Below are positions 1 to 5,319 of a stretch of DNA of 9,031 nt, one piece after another. The notes below the pieces were generated by a model. The model worked only from the letters and a program-made list of their open reading frames with translations. It was not told the origin of the DNA and searched no databases. Origin of the DNA: DSFT01 sp032249175. Lineage in GTDB: Bacteria > Hydrothermota > Hydrothermia > LBFQ01 > DSFT01. Every line of letters starts with the position of its first letter. Within the stretch, counting starts at the first letter, position 1. The position numbers were made by a program, and so were the translations under genes. The DNA lies in the NCBI GenBank assembly GCA_032249175.1, contig JAVVGK010000059.1, forward strand, positions 1 to 9,031. The letters run 5' to 3'.

Positions 1-1297
1 AATAAAATTTACTTTTCGTTATTTTAAATTTTGATAGAAATTTTCTAATTAAAATCGTTGAGGTATATGTTGCCATAATTCCAATTTTTTTATAATCTGA
101 ATTTAAGGCAGTTTCTATACAATTTTTGTAATTTTCAAAAATTTTAAAATTGCTATAATTAGCATATTTTAATCTGACTGCCATATCATAAGCTCTATTT
201 CCTGTTATGAAAATTTCTTTTGAATTTATTAAGTTTTCAAAATCAACATCCCATAACCAAGAAACATCATGACCATCAGCTGTCCAATCATTTATTGAAA
301 TAATTATTAAATCAAAGTTTTCCTCATAAGCAGTTCTCAAAATCTCATTAAATCCAACAGGATTTTTTACAAGCATTAAAATTATTTCTTTATCTTTATA
401 TTTTAAAATTTCTCCTCTTGAAAAAGGAACTTTAAAATCACTTGATATACTAAAAAAATCATCAACAGAAAAACCCAATAAATTACATATAACAAGTGCG
501 CATAAAACATTATAAGCATTATAAAAACCACTTACATTCACAAAATAGGACTTTCCATCTATTTTTAACTCAATTCCTCTAAAACCATATGTTTTAACAT
601 CTTCTAATTCTAAATAATTTTTAGGATTTTTAAATCCACATATTGAGCATTCATAATTGCCAAGATGAGAATAATAAATTTTATTATATTTTAATGGAAC
701 TTTACAATTTGGGCAATAATGACTATCACTTGCATTTTCAATCTCACTTAATCTTGAATAATTTAAATTTAATCCATAAAAAAATGTTCTAAAATTCTTA
801 AAATGATAAGCAAGTGATGGATCGTCGGAATTTATAATAAATTTTGTCTCTTTTAAATTTTTAAAGTTTTCAAGCCATAATGTTCTAATTTTATTAACTT
901 CGGTATATCTGTCAAGTTGATCTCTAAAAACATTTGTAATTGCTATTATTTCAGGCTCTCTTATTTTTACAATTTTATTTATATGAAACTCATCAATTTC
1001 AAAAACACCTACTTTTCCAATTTTATTAAAAAAACTTGTAGCAATTCCATAAATTAAATTTGAGCCTTCTTTATTATTAGTAATATCATATTTTTTTGAT
1101 AAAACAAATGATGTTAAATTACTTGTTGTGGTCTTACCATTAGTCCCTGTTATTAAAATATAAAAATCAAGTTTATATAGCATTCTTCTTAAAAAATTTT
1201 TGTCAAAATTCAAAATTAACCTTCCAGCAAATGTTGAACCATCACCAAGTTTTAATGCTCTAATTGTCTTTACAAGAAATTTACCAATTTCAATCAT
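1..1297 (-). CDS. murT: MurT, lipid II isoglutaminyl synthase ligase subunit (3' end off window)
   Basis: I translated this frame directly from the minus strand: 432 residues with no stop before the left edge. MurT normally has about 430-460 residues, so only the last few are probably missing. It has a Mur-ligase P-loop GTNGKT (residues 51-56) and a four-Cys zinc ribbon, CPNC at 195-198 and CSIC at 217-220, inserted in the central domain. The DUF1727 hallmark DGHDVSWLWD lies at 341-350. In the known family MurT pairs with the glutaminase GatD to amidate the D-Glu of lipid II at the inner membrane face, and the Asp of DVSW (D344) is thought to complete GatD's catalytic triad. GatD is usually adjacent and would lie left of the window. 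The start ATG overlaps the ccmH stop as ATGA, with AAAGGA just before it, so it is translationally coupled. Confidence 0.93.
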   Translation of the reverse strand, partial: MIEIGKFLVKTIRALKLGDGSTFAGRLILNFDKNFLRRMLYKLDFYILITGTNGKTTTSNLTSFVLSKKYDITNNKEGSNLIYGIATSFFNKIGKVGVFEIDEFHINKIVKIREPEIIAITNVFRDQLDRYTEVNKIRTLWLENFKNLKETKFIINSDDPSLAYHFKNFRTFFYGLNLNYSRLSEIENASDSHYCPNCKVPLKYNKIYYSHLGNYECSICGFKNPKNYLELEDVKTYGFRGIELKIDGKSYFVNVSGFYNAYNVLCALVICNLLGFSVDDFFSISSDFKVPFSRGEILKYKDKEIILMLVKNPVGFNEILRTAYEENFDLIIISINDWTADGHDVSWLWDVDFENLINSKEIFITGNRAYDMAVRLKYANYSNFKIFENYKNCIETALNSDYKKIGIMATYTSTILIRKFLSKFKITKSKFY

Positions 1298-1632
1298 TTC
1301 CTTTTAGAAAAGAAATATATTAAAATTCCAAAGAATGATATTATAAGAATAAGATAAGGCATAATCCATAAAAAATTATAAATGCCTTTTTTTGGAGGCT
1401 CTGCTAAAATGCTTTCTCCATAAATTGATACGAAATAATCTAAAATTTCTCTTTCACTTTTACCTTCCTTTAACATTTGCTTTATTTTATTTCTCATATC
1501 AACAGCCAAATCACTTTGAGAATAAGCTACACTTTCCCCAAGACAAACTAAACAATTTAATTTTTTAGCAATTTCAAAAACTTTATTATCTAAATTTGTC
1601 GTATCTATTAATGTCGCAATAAGAAAAACCAT
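1294..1632 (-). CDS. ccmH: CcmH/NrfF-type thiol-disulfide protein of cytochrome c maturation
   Basis: A 112-residue protein. The family core is clear: LNCLVCLGES (Cys27 and Cys30, the redox CxxC that is usually CPVC), then SDLAVDMR, a GKSEREIL helix, YFVSIYGE and LAEPPKKG, followed by one membrane span at about 87-108 and a basic end. In the family this domain sits outside the cytoplasm and handles the reduced heme-binding cysteines of apocytochrome c. The Pro of CPVC is replaced by Leu. The N-terminus before the domain is short (MVFLIATLI...) and is not a convincing signal peptide, and no other ATG, GTG or TTG start precedes the CxxC. Its first 25 bases overlap the end of the kinase gene and its stop overlaps murT. 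No other ccm gene is in the window, so its role beside a kinase and MurT is inferred rather than shown. Confidence 0.85.
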   Translation of the reverse strand: MVFLIATLIDTTNLDNKVFEIAKKLNCLVCLGESVAYSQSDLAVDMRNKIKQMLKEGKSEREILDYFVSIYGESILAEPPKKGIYNFLWIMPYLILIISFFGILIYFFSKRK

Positions 1633-2663
1633 ATTAAAATTCCTACTAAAATTAGTGTTAAAGAAATAATAAAAATTGGAGTTAAATTGATTTTTTGCTT
1701 TTCTTCTATAAATTCAAATTCAGTTTCACTATCATCACTTATTGGAACAAATTGTGTTTTTTTGCCTGTTTCTGTTTCTTCCTCCTGAACAATACCACCT
1801 CTTACTACTTCATTTTTAATATCAGTTTTCTTAAATTCAATATAGTAATTTTCAATAATGTTAGCATCCAATATAGCTTGGGCAAATTCATAAGCACTTT
1901 GAAATCTTTCGGAAGGAATTTTATTTAAAGCTTTTAATACAATATCATCAAGAACTTTTGGAACATTTGGATTATAGTAAGATGGGGGTTTTGGAATTTC
2001 TGAAAATATCTTTCTTTGAAGCTCCCATATATCATTTCCAACAAAGGGTAAATGTCCAGTTAAACTTTCATATAAAACAACACCAAGCGAATATAAATCA
2101 CTTCTCTTATCAATTTTTCCTTTAAATTGCTCCGGTGCCATATATTCAGGTGTTCCTGGGACTTTTCCTTTTTCTTTATCTTCCGTCATAAGGGCAGCTA
2201 TTCCAAAATCAAGTAAATAAACTCTTCTCTCTGGTGTTATCATAATGTTTCCAGGTTTAATGTCCCTGTGAATGATATTTTTTTGATGAGCATAATCAAG
2301 AGCTTTAAGAACTTCAAGAATAATATAACATGCATCCTTAATATCTAATTTTCCTTCCCTTCTTATAATTCTTTCAAGTGTTTCACCATTAACATAGTAC
2401 ATTACAAGATAAAGATTATTATCAACAATTCCAAAATCATAAACTTTTACAATGTTTGGATGCTCTAATTCTTGGGCTACCAACCTTGCTTCCCTGAAAA
2501 ATAACTCTTTTGCCCTTTCATCTCTTGAATATTCTGGATATAAAATTTTTATAGCAACCTTCCTTCTTACAATAGGTTGGATTGCTTCATAAACTTCTGC
2601 CATTCCACCAGAAGCAATTTTTCTTACTATTTTATATTTATCAGCTATAACAGAACCTATCAT
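1608..2663 (-). CDS. Membrane-anchored Hanks-type Ser/Thr protein kinase
   Basis: A 351-residue kinase with all core motifs: glycine loop IASGGMAEVY (16-25, with Ala17 where the first loop Gly normally sits), VAIK Lys39, helix-C Glu58, HRDIKPGN (132-139, catalytic Asp134), DFG (Asp152), the P+1 region GTPEYMAPEQ (170-179) and a DLYSLGVVLYE segment. It is therefore likely active. Residues of about 265-325 form a polar, acidic linker, and about 329-349 form one membrane span ending RH. Unlike PknB/PrkC there is no extracellular PASTA or other sensor domain, so it is a cytoplasmic kinase anchored by its tail. The start fits the family (MIG..IADKYKIVRKI) and lies 11 nt after a TAAAAT box, without a Shine-Dalgarno. 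It shares an operon with ccmH and murT. Phosphorylation of envelope targets is plausible but is not visible in the sequence. Confidence 0.95.
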   Translation of the reverse strand: MIGSVIADKYKIVRKIASGGMAEVYEAIQPIVRRKVAIKILYPEYSRDERAKELFFREARLVAQELEHPNIVKVYDFGIVDNNLYLVMYYVNGETLERIIRREGKLDIKDACYIILEVLKALDYAHQKNIIHRDIKPGNIMITPERRVYLLDFGIAALMTEDKEKGKVPGTPEYMAPEQFKGKIDKRSDLYSLGVVLYESLTGHLPFVGNDIWELQRKIFSEIPKPPSYYNPNVPKVLDDIVLKALNKIPSERFQSAYEFAQAILDANIIENYYIEFKKTDIKNEVVRGGIVQEEETETGKKTQFVPISDDSETEFEFIEEKQKINLTPIFIISLTLILVGILIWFFLLRH

Positions 2664-2674
2664 CTATAATGATA

Positions 2675-2683
2675 ATTTTAAAG
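2675..2683 (-). promoter_or_regulatory. CTTTAAAAT box upstream of the kinase
   Basis: The minus strand reads CTTTAAAAT, matching the box found before other transcription-initiating genes here. The TAAAAT hexamer ends 11 nt before the kinase ATG and no Shine-Dalgarno intervenes. It may be a -10 element giving a very short or leaderless transcript, internal to the small-protein operon. No good -35 is visible, and the GC-rich hairpin lies just upstream where a -35 would be. Confidence 0.4.
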
Positions 2684-2691
2684 TAGATTGA

Positions 2692-2710
2692 TTGGGGGGC
2701 AACCCACCAA
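2692..2710 (-). terminator. GC-rich hairpin between the small protein gene and the kinase
   Basis: The plus strand TTGGGGGGCAACCCACCAA folds into an 8-bp stem with one G-A mismatch and a CAA loop. It stands out because the surroundings are about three-quarters AT. It begins 4 nt past the stop of the 77-residue gene. On the minus strand it is followed by AATCAATCTACTTT, not a clean U-run, so it may be a weak or attenuating terminator or a protein-binding site at the kinase promoter. Confidence 0.4.
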
Positions 2711-2714
2711 TTAT

Positions 2715-2948
2715 TTATCTTGGACCTATTGTATAACAATTTTCAATTTCATAACTATGTTCTTTGCTATTACCATCTTTTTCTTTTTGGGCAACTTCAT
2801 TACTTGGAATATAAATTTTTATATTATCCTTTACACACACTTTCTTTGTCTTTATCTCGTTTATATTTACTTTGTATTCATATGGATCTTTTAGCTCAAT
2901 TTTTTGAGCTTTTGTATCATCAATGGCAAATAACATTATCATACTCAT
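2715..2948 (-). CDS. Small hypothetical protein (77 aa)
   Basis: I do not recognise this protein. I start it at the ATG at 2948, because AGGAGG lies 12 to 18 nt upstream (9-nt spacer); a TTG at 2957 is too close to that site. The protein begins MSMIMLFAIDDTKAQ, has only a very short hydrophobic start, is otherwise charged (many Lys, Glu, Asp), and has two cysteines, Cys38 and Cys71. A short hydrophobic N-terminus could be a remnant signal peptide. It is the first gene downstream of a promoter that carries the 30-bp repeat, and a GC-rich hairpin separates it from the kinase gene. Two plus-strand open frames cover the same bases but have no ribosome site. The strong Shine-Dalgarno is the main evidence that it is translated. 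Confidence 0.55.
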   Translation of the reverse strand: MSMIMLFAIDDTKAQKIELKDPYEYKVNINEIKTKKVCVKDNIKIYIPSNEVAQKEKDGNSKEHSYEIENCYTIGPR

Positions 2949-2960
2949 ATCCTTCAACCT

Positions 2961-2966
2961 CCTTTT
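2961..2966 (-). promoter_or_regulatory. Shine-Dalgarno AGGAGG of the small hypothetical gene
   Basis: The minus strand has AGGAGG, then a 9-nt spacer, then ATG at 2948. This perfect site selects the ATG over the nearby TTG. It contrasts with the other first-in-transcript genes of the window, which lack such a site. Confidence 0.7.
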
Positions 2967-2982
2967 GGTTAAATAAGAAAGG

Positions 2983-3048
2983 TTGAAAATTTTAAAGCAT
3001 AAATTTCAAAATTTTGTTTTGTCCAATAATTCTAAAACTATTTATTTT
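2983..3048 (-). promoter_or_regulatory. Composite promoter region: 30-bp repeat plus CTTTAAAATTTTCAA box
   Basis: Read on the minus strand, the 30-bp repeat (3048 down to 3019) is followed by a 21-nt spacer and then CTTTAAAATTTTCAA (2997 down to 2983). The same order, with a 23-nt spacer, occurs before the ATPase gene at the right edge. The repeat ends in TTGGACAA, which resembles a -35 (TTGACA). A TTTATG follows 16 nt later and could be a -10; alternatively the TAAAAT is the -10 and the repeat is an operator. It would drive the small protein and probably the kinase operon. Confidence 0.5.
3019..3048. repeat. 30-bp intergenic repeat, copy 1
   Basis: This stretch begins TTGTCCAATAATTCT and ends AAACTATTTATTTT. 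It matches 9002-9031 at 29 of 30 positions, the one difference being A at 3034 against G at 9017. The second copy is cut by the window edge, so the repeat may be longer. It could be a regulator-binding site, a conserved promoter part, or the end of a small mobile element. Confidence 0.8.
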
Positions 3049-3055
3049 TCTTTAT

Positions 3056-3091
3056 TGAGCAAAGCACAAAATTTTGATTGATGATTGCTCA
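3056..3091. repeat. Inverted repeat TGAGCAA...TTGCTCA
   Basis: TGAGCAA at 3056-3062 is exactly complementary to TTGCTCA at 3085-3091, with 22 nt between. The spacer holds a CAAAATTTTG palindrome (3067-3076), which also occurs at 3007-3016. It lies in the divergent intergenic region and could be an operator or an RNA stem; nothing marks it as a terminator. Confidence 0.4.
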
Positions 3092-3110
3092 TTTATCTCA
3101 ACTTTTACCT

Positions 3111-3129
3111 TTTTCAAATGTTTTGAAAA
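3111..3129. promoter_or_regulatory. 19-bp dyad TTTTCAAA-TGT-TTTGAAAA
   Basis: A perfect 8-bp inverted repeat with a 3-nt centre, 19 bp upstream of the CTTTAAAATTTT box of the membrane-protein gene. Its position, size and symmetry fit a repressor or activator site for the plus-strand gene, though AT-rich DNA makes such dyads less surprising. Confidence 0.4.
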
Positions 3130-3147
3130 TAACTGCTTTAATCTGTG

Positions 3148-3160
3148 CTTTAAAATTTTG
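3148..3160 (+). promoter_or_regulatory. CTTTAAAATTTTG box upstream of the membrane protein
   Basis: TAAAAT (3151-3156) ends 9 nt before the TTG start at 3166, with no Shine-Dalgarno between. This matches the arrangement before pntA2, the DUF4412-like gene and the ATPase. It is probably a -10 element placing the transcript start at or very near the start codon. Confidence 0.45.
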
Positions 3161-3165
3161 CTAAA

Positions 3166-3966
3166 TTGTCTCATTATAATTATAAGGAATTGTTTAGGGC
3201 TTTTCGTTTAGGTTTAAGTATTAAAAAGTTAGTTATCATTTATCCATTATCAATTTTATTATTCTTATTGTATTCAAAATTTGACATTTTAATTTTTGTA
3301 ATTTTTTCAATTTACTATTTCTTTTCAAAAATTGCTATTTCAAAAATAACATATGAGCAAATTAAAGGAGACCATTTTTATGAAATAAAAAGAGCCTTTA
3401 AATTTTCAATAAAAGCTTTCTTAACATTTATTTATTTTCTTATTCTAATGCTTTTTCTTTTTTCAATAACATTCTTGCTATTTTACCTTTTTGTTATTAT
3501 TTCAAAGATAAATAAAATTCTTCTTTATATTTCATTCCCCTTTATTTTCATTTTAGCAATTCTTATGTTTTATATATTAGTTGGTTTAGTTATGTCTGAA
3601 AACGTTGGAATTAGTGCCATAAGTAGTCAAAATTACGATGCTTTTGATATATTTTTTGAAAACTTTTCAATTTTTAATAGTCAAGTTTATAGATTTTTGG
3701 CATATAAAATTATTTCAATTTTTATTTCAATTTTTGGAGCAATTTTACTGCTTACTATTGCTTTTATTTTAATAAAATTTATAAATTATTTCTTGAAATT
3801 AAACGAGCTTCACATATTATACTTTCTTGTTTATTTAATTGCAATTTCTTATGGGTTTTCAGTTTATTTTGTAAGTGATTTTATTAGTTATTTAATTTTT
3901 GTTTATAAAAGGGATAATTTTGATCTTTCAAAACTTGAGCCTGAAATTCATTCACAACGAACATAA
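3166..3966 (+). CDS. Multi-pass membrane protein of unknown function
   Basis: A 266-residue, very hydrophobic protein with about six membrane spans, near residues 22-57 (two), 84-112, 117-145, 178-206 and 213-248. It opens with a basic amphipathic stretch (NYKELFRAFRLGLSIKK). A polar cytoplasmic-type loop (60-83) carries ITYEQIKGDHFYEIKRAFKFS, and a second conserved-looking loop has SAISSQNYDAFD (152-161). From memory the pattern resembles an unnamed family in planctomycetes and other uncultured bacteria with a (D)AFDALSR-like motif after an N-terminal LFRAxRL. That family has no known function and I cannot check the match. The TTG start fits the family-like N-terminus and the box upstream; the next TTG (3190) would remove part of it. 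Its 3' end overlaps the convergent lipoprotein gene by 19 bp. Confidence 0.75.
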   Translation: MSHYNYKELFRAFRLGLSIKKLVIIYPLSILLFLLYSKFDILIFVIFSIYYFFSKIAISKITYEQIKGDHFYEIKRAFKFSIKAFLTFIYFLILMLFLFSITFLLFYLFVIISKINKILLYISFPFIFILAILMFYILVGLVMSENVGISAISSQNYDAFDIFFENFSIFNSQVYRFLAYKIISIFISIFGAILLLTIAFILIKFINYFLKLNELHILYFLVYLIAISYGFSVYFVSDFISYLIFVYKRDNFDLSKLEPEIHSQRT

Positions 3967-4340
3967 TATGTATTTAAATAATATCTCTTTATTTCGTTTG
4001 AATTATTCTTTATATAAACTGCATACTCACCTGCTTCAAGAATATGGAATTTCCAATTAACTTCCTTAACATCATCAGAGCAAGCAATAGGTCTTCCTAT
4101 GCCTTTTGAAATATAAATAGCACTTGCTAAGCATATAAAATCAATTTTTTCACCTTCAATAGATTTTGCTATAACAAATATACTATCATTTGCTTTTAAA
4201 AAAAACCTAACATTATAACCAGACTTGGGAACGAGTTTATACTCTGTCTCTTGGATCTTATAAACTTTCCTTTCACAATTTTCAGAGCAAGAAAAAAGAA
4301 AACTACTTACGAATATAATTTGAATCAATCTTGAAAACAT
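3948..4340 (-). CDS. Small predicted lipoprotein
   Basis: A 130-residue protein starting with a short basic and hydrophobic signal (MFSRLIQIIFVSSF) and the lipobox LFSC, so Cys18 would be lipidated and the mature protein anchored in a membrane. A second Cys (Cys22) follows closely. The mature part is strand-rich, ending in a segment with LEAGEYAVYIKNNSNE, the kind of GEYxVYxxN pattern seen in small beta-sandwich domains. No enzyme motif is visible and I do not recognise a named family. A strong AAGGAGGTG site lies upstream inside the previous gene, whose last 38 bases overlap this gene, so the two are in one operon. The 3' end overlaps the convergent membrane-protein gene. Confidence 0.75.
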   Translation of the reverse strand: MFSRLIQIIFVSSFLFSCSENCERKVYKIQETEYKLVPKSGYNVRFFLKANDSIFVIAKSIEGEKIDFICLASAIYISKGIGRPIACSDDVKEVNWKFHILEAGEYAVYIKNNSNEIKRYYLNTYYVRCE

Positions 4341-5040
4341 CTAAATTTCCCACCTCCTTGATTTGATAAACCTTTGAAAAATAGCTATAAACAAGACTCG
4401 TATCGTTATAGTACTTTATCTCAACAACATAAGGATACCCTTTTATTTTTAAAATTTTCTCTAAATCTGATTTTTTAACAATATCACTCATTAGTAAATT
4501 TACAAATGGATTATTTACTGAAAAAATCCCAAGCCTTTCAAGAATTCTTGTATCAAAATTATTTTGAATTTTTTTGTTGTAATTTATGAAGAAATCATTT
4601 ATTTCTTGATTTATAGTTAATTCCTTATAGCAAATTTTAGCAATTATACTATCACTTTCAACTAAAAACTTAAACTCATAATTACAATCTTTTAAATCCT
4701 TAATTATTAATTTCCCTTTAATGTCCTTTTTGGATTTAATTTCTTCTAATGGTCTAAAATAACTATCAATTTTATAAACACTATAAATTTTTTCATCATT
4801 ATCAATTTTATAGAAACTATCAACTTCCAAATCAATTATTATTGATTTATTGCCAGCGTAGTACTTTTCCATAAATTTACTTATTAATTTTTCTTTTTTT
4901 AGCTCAAGAATAGAATTCATTCTAAATTTATTCTTTGAAATAAAAGTCTCTTGAATTCCAATTAAATTTCCAATACCTTTTATAAAAACATTTATACTCT
5001 CTGCTTTAAAAACAATTTGTGAAAAAAGGAAAATTGCCAT
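4303..5040 (-). CDS. Secreted DUF4412/LolA-like protein
   Basis: A 245-residue protein from the ATG at 5040. It begins with a hydrophobic stretch (MAIFLFSQIVFKAES) that looks like a signal peptide, but lacks basic residues before it. A TTG at 5067 would add FHSFKILK, giving a better signal but overlapping pntA2 by 9 bp and running through the palindrome. I prefer the ATG because the CTTTAAAATTTTAAAG box abuts it. The body shows the DUF4412-style pattern: FISKNKFRMNS, then IIIDLEVDSFYKIDNDEKIYSVYKID (read in two parts), then charged strands with DCNYEFKFL and a terminal part ending DVFKIDSNYIRK. Such proteins are exported and likely fold like LolA/LolB lipid carriers. The ligand is unknown. 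It shares an operon with the lipoprotein, so an envelope role is inferred. Confidence 0.65.
   Translation of the reverse strand: MAIFLFSQIVFKAESINVFIKGIGNLIGIQETFISKNKFRMNSILELKKEKLISKFMEKYYAGNKSIIIDLEVDSFYKIDNDEKIYSVYKIDSYFRPLEEIKSKKDIKGKLIIKDLKDCNYEFKFLVESDSIIAKICYKELTINQEINDFFINYNKKIQNNFDTRILERLGIFSVNNPFVNLLMSDIVKKSDLEKILKIKGYPYVVEIKYYNDTSLVYSYFSKVYQIKEVGNLDVFKIDSNYIRK
4351..4359 (-). promoter_or_regulatory. Strong Shine-Dalgarno of the lipoprotein gene
   Basis: The minus strand reads AAGGAGGTG, about 11 nt before the ATG at 4340 and inside the preceding coding region. This is the best ribosome site in the window and supports the ATG choice. It shows that operon-internal genes use Shine-Dalgarno initiation here. 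Confidence 0.75.
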
Positions 5041-5056
5041 CTTTAAAATTTTAAAG
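5041..5056. promoter_or_regulatory. 16-bp perfect palindrome shared by two divergent starts
   Basis: CTTTAAAATTTTAAAG is its own reverse complement. It fills the space between the minus-strand ATG at 5040 and the plus-strand ATG at 5059. Each strand therefore carries a TAAAAT hexamer, 7 nt before the minus start and 9 nt before the plus start. It may be a symmetric divergent promoter with overlapping -10 boxes, a regulator site, or both. Neither start has a Shine-Dalgarno. Confidence 0.55.
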
Positions 5057-5058
5057 CT

Positions 5059-5319
5059 ATGGAACAAATTACTTTATCTATTGTTCTTTTTACACTATCC
5101 TTAATTATAGGTTTTGAAGTTATAACCAAAGTTCCACCCATTTTACATACACCACTTGTTGTAGCAAGTCATGCTATGGCTTCAATAATGGTTATATCCG
5201 CTATTGAATCTGCTGGTAGTGGCTCAATTATAGGTTTTATAGCACTTCTTATAGGAACAATAAATGTTGTTGGTGGATATTTCATAGCAGATAGAATGCT
5301 TTCTATGTTTAAAAAATAA
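5059..5319 (+). CDS. pntA2: NAD(P) transhydrogenase alpha subunit part 2 (membrane domain)
   Basis: An 86-residue membrane protein matching the C-terminal membrane domain of the transhydrogenase alpha subunit. It has a first span (4-22), the signature KVPPILHTPL (24-33), a second span (34-50), and a third span with INVVGGYFIADRML (68-81) followed by a basic tail. In three-subunit enzymes (PntA1-PntA2-PntB) this part forms the proton channel with PntB and links to the NAD-binding subunit. It couples proton flow to hydride transfer between NADH and NADP. Size and motifs are normal, so it should be intact. Unusually, neither pntA1 nor pntB is beside it: the next gene is a helicase fragment, joined by a TAATG overlap. 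The other subunits must be elsewhere if the enzyme works. Confidence 0.9.
   Translation: MEQITLSIVLFTLSLIIGFEVITKVPPILHTPLVVASHAMASIMVISAIESAGSGSIIGFIALLIGTINVVGGYFIADRMLSMFKK

Noticed and set aside
1695..1928. Plus-strand 77-residue open frame
   Set aside because: Lies antisense inside the kinase linker region, Phe/Asn-rich low-complexity translation, no ribosome site; a shadow of AT-rich coding DNA.
2665..2670. TATAAT on the plus strand as a -10 box
   Set aside because: No plus-strand gene starts nearby and the hexamer is expected by chance at this base composition.
2715..2957. TTG start at 2957 for the 77-aa gene
   Set aside because: It would begin directly beside AGGAGG, too close for initiation; ATG 2948 has a 9-nt spacer.
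2688..2986. Two plus-strand open frames (68 and 88 residues)
   Set aside because: They cover the 77-aa minus gene, which has a perfect Shine-Dalgarno. Their Tyr/Phe/Leu-rich translations look like antisense artefacts and they run across the GC-rich hairpin or into the promoter.
4303..5067. TTG start at 5067 for the DUF4412-like gene
   Set aside because: It gives a more basic signal-peptide start, but overlaps the pntA2 start and reads through the palindrome that precedes ATG 5040. Not excluded, only less preferred.
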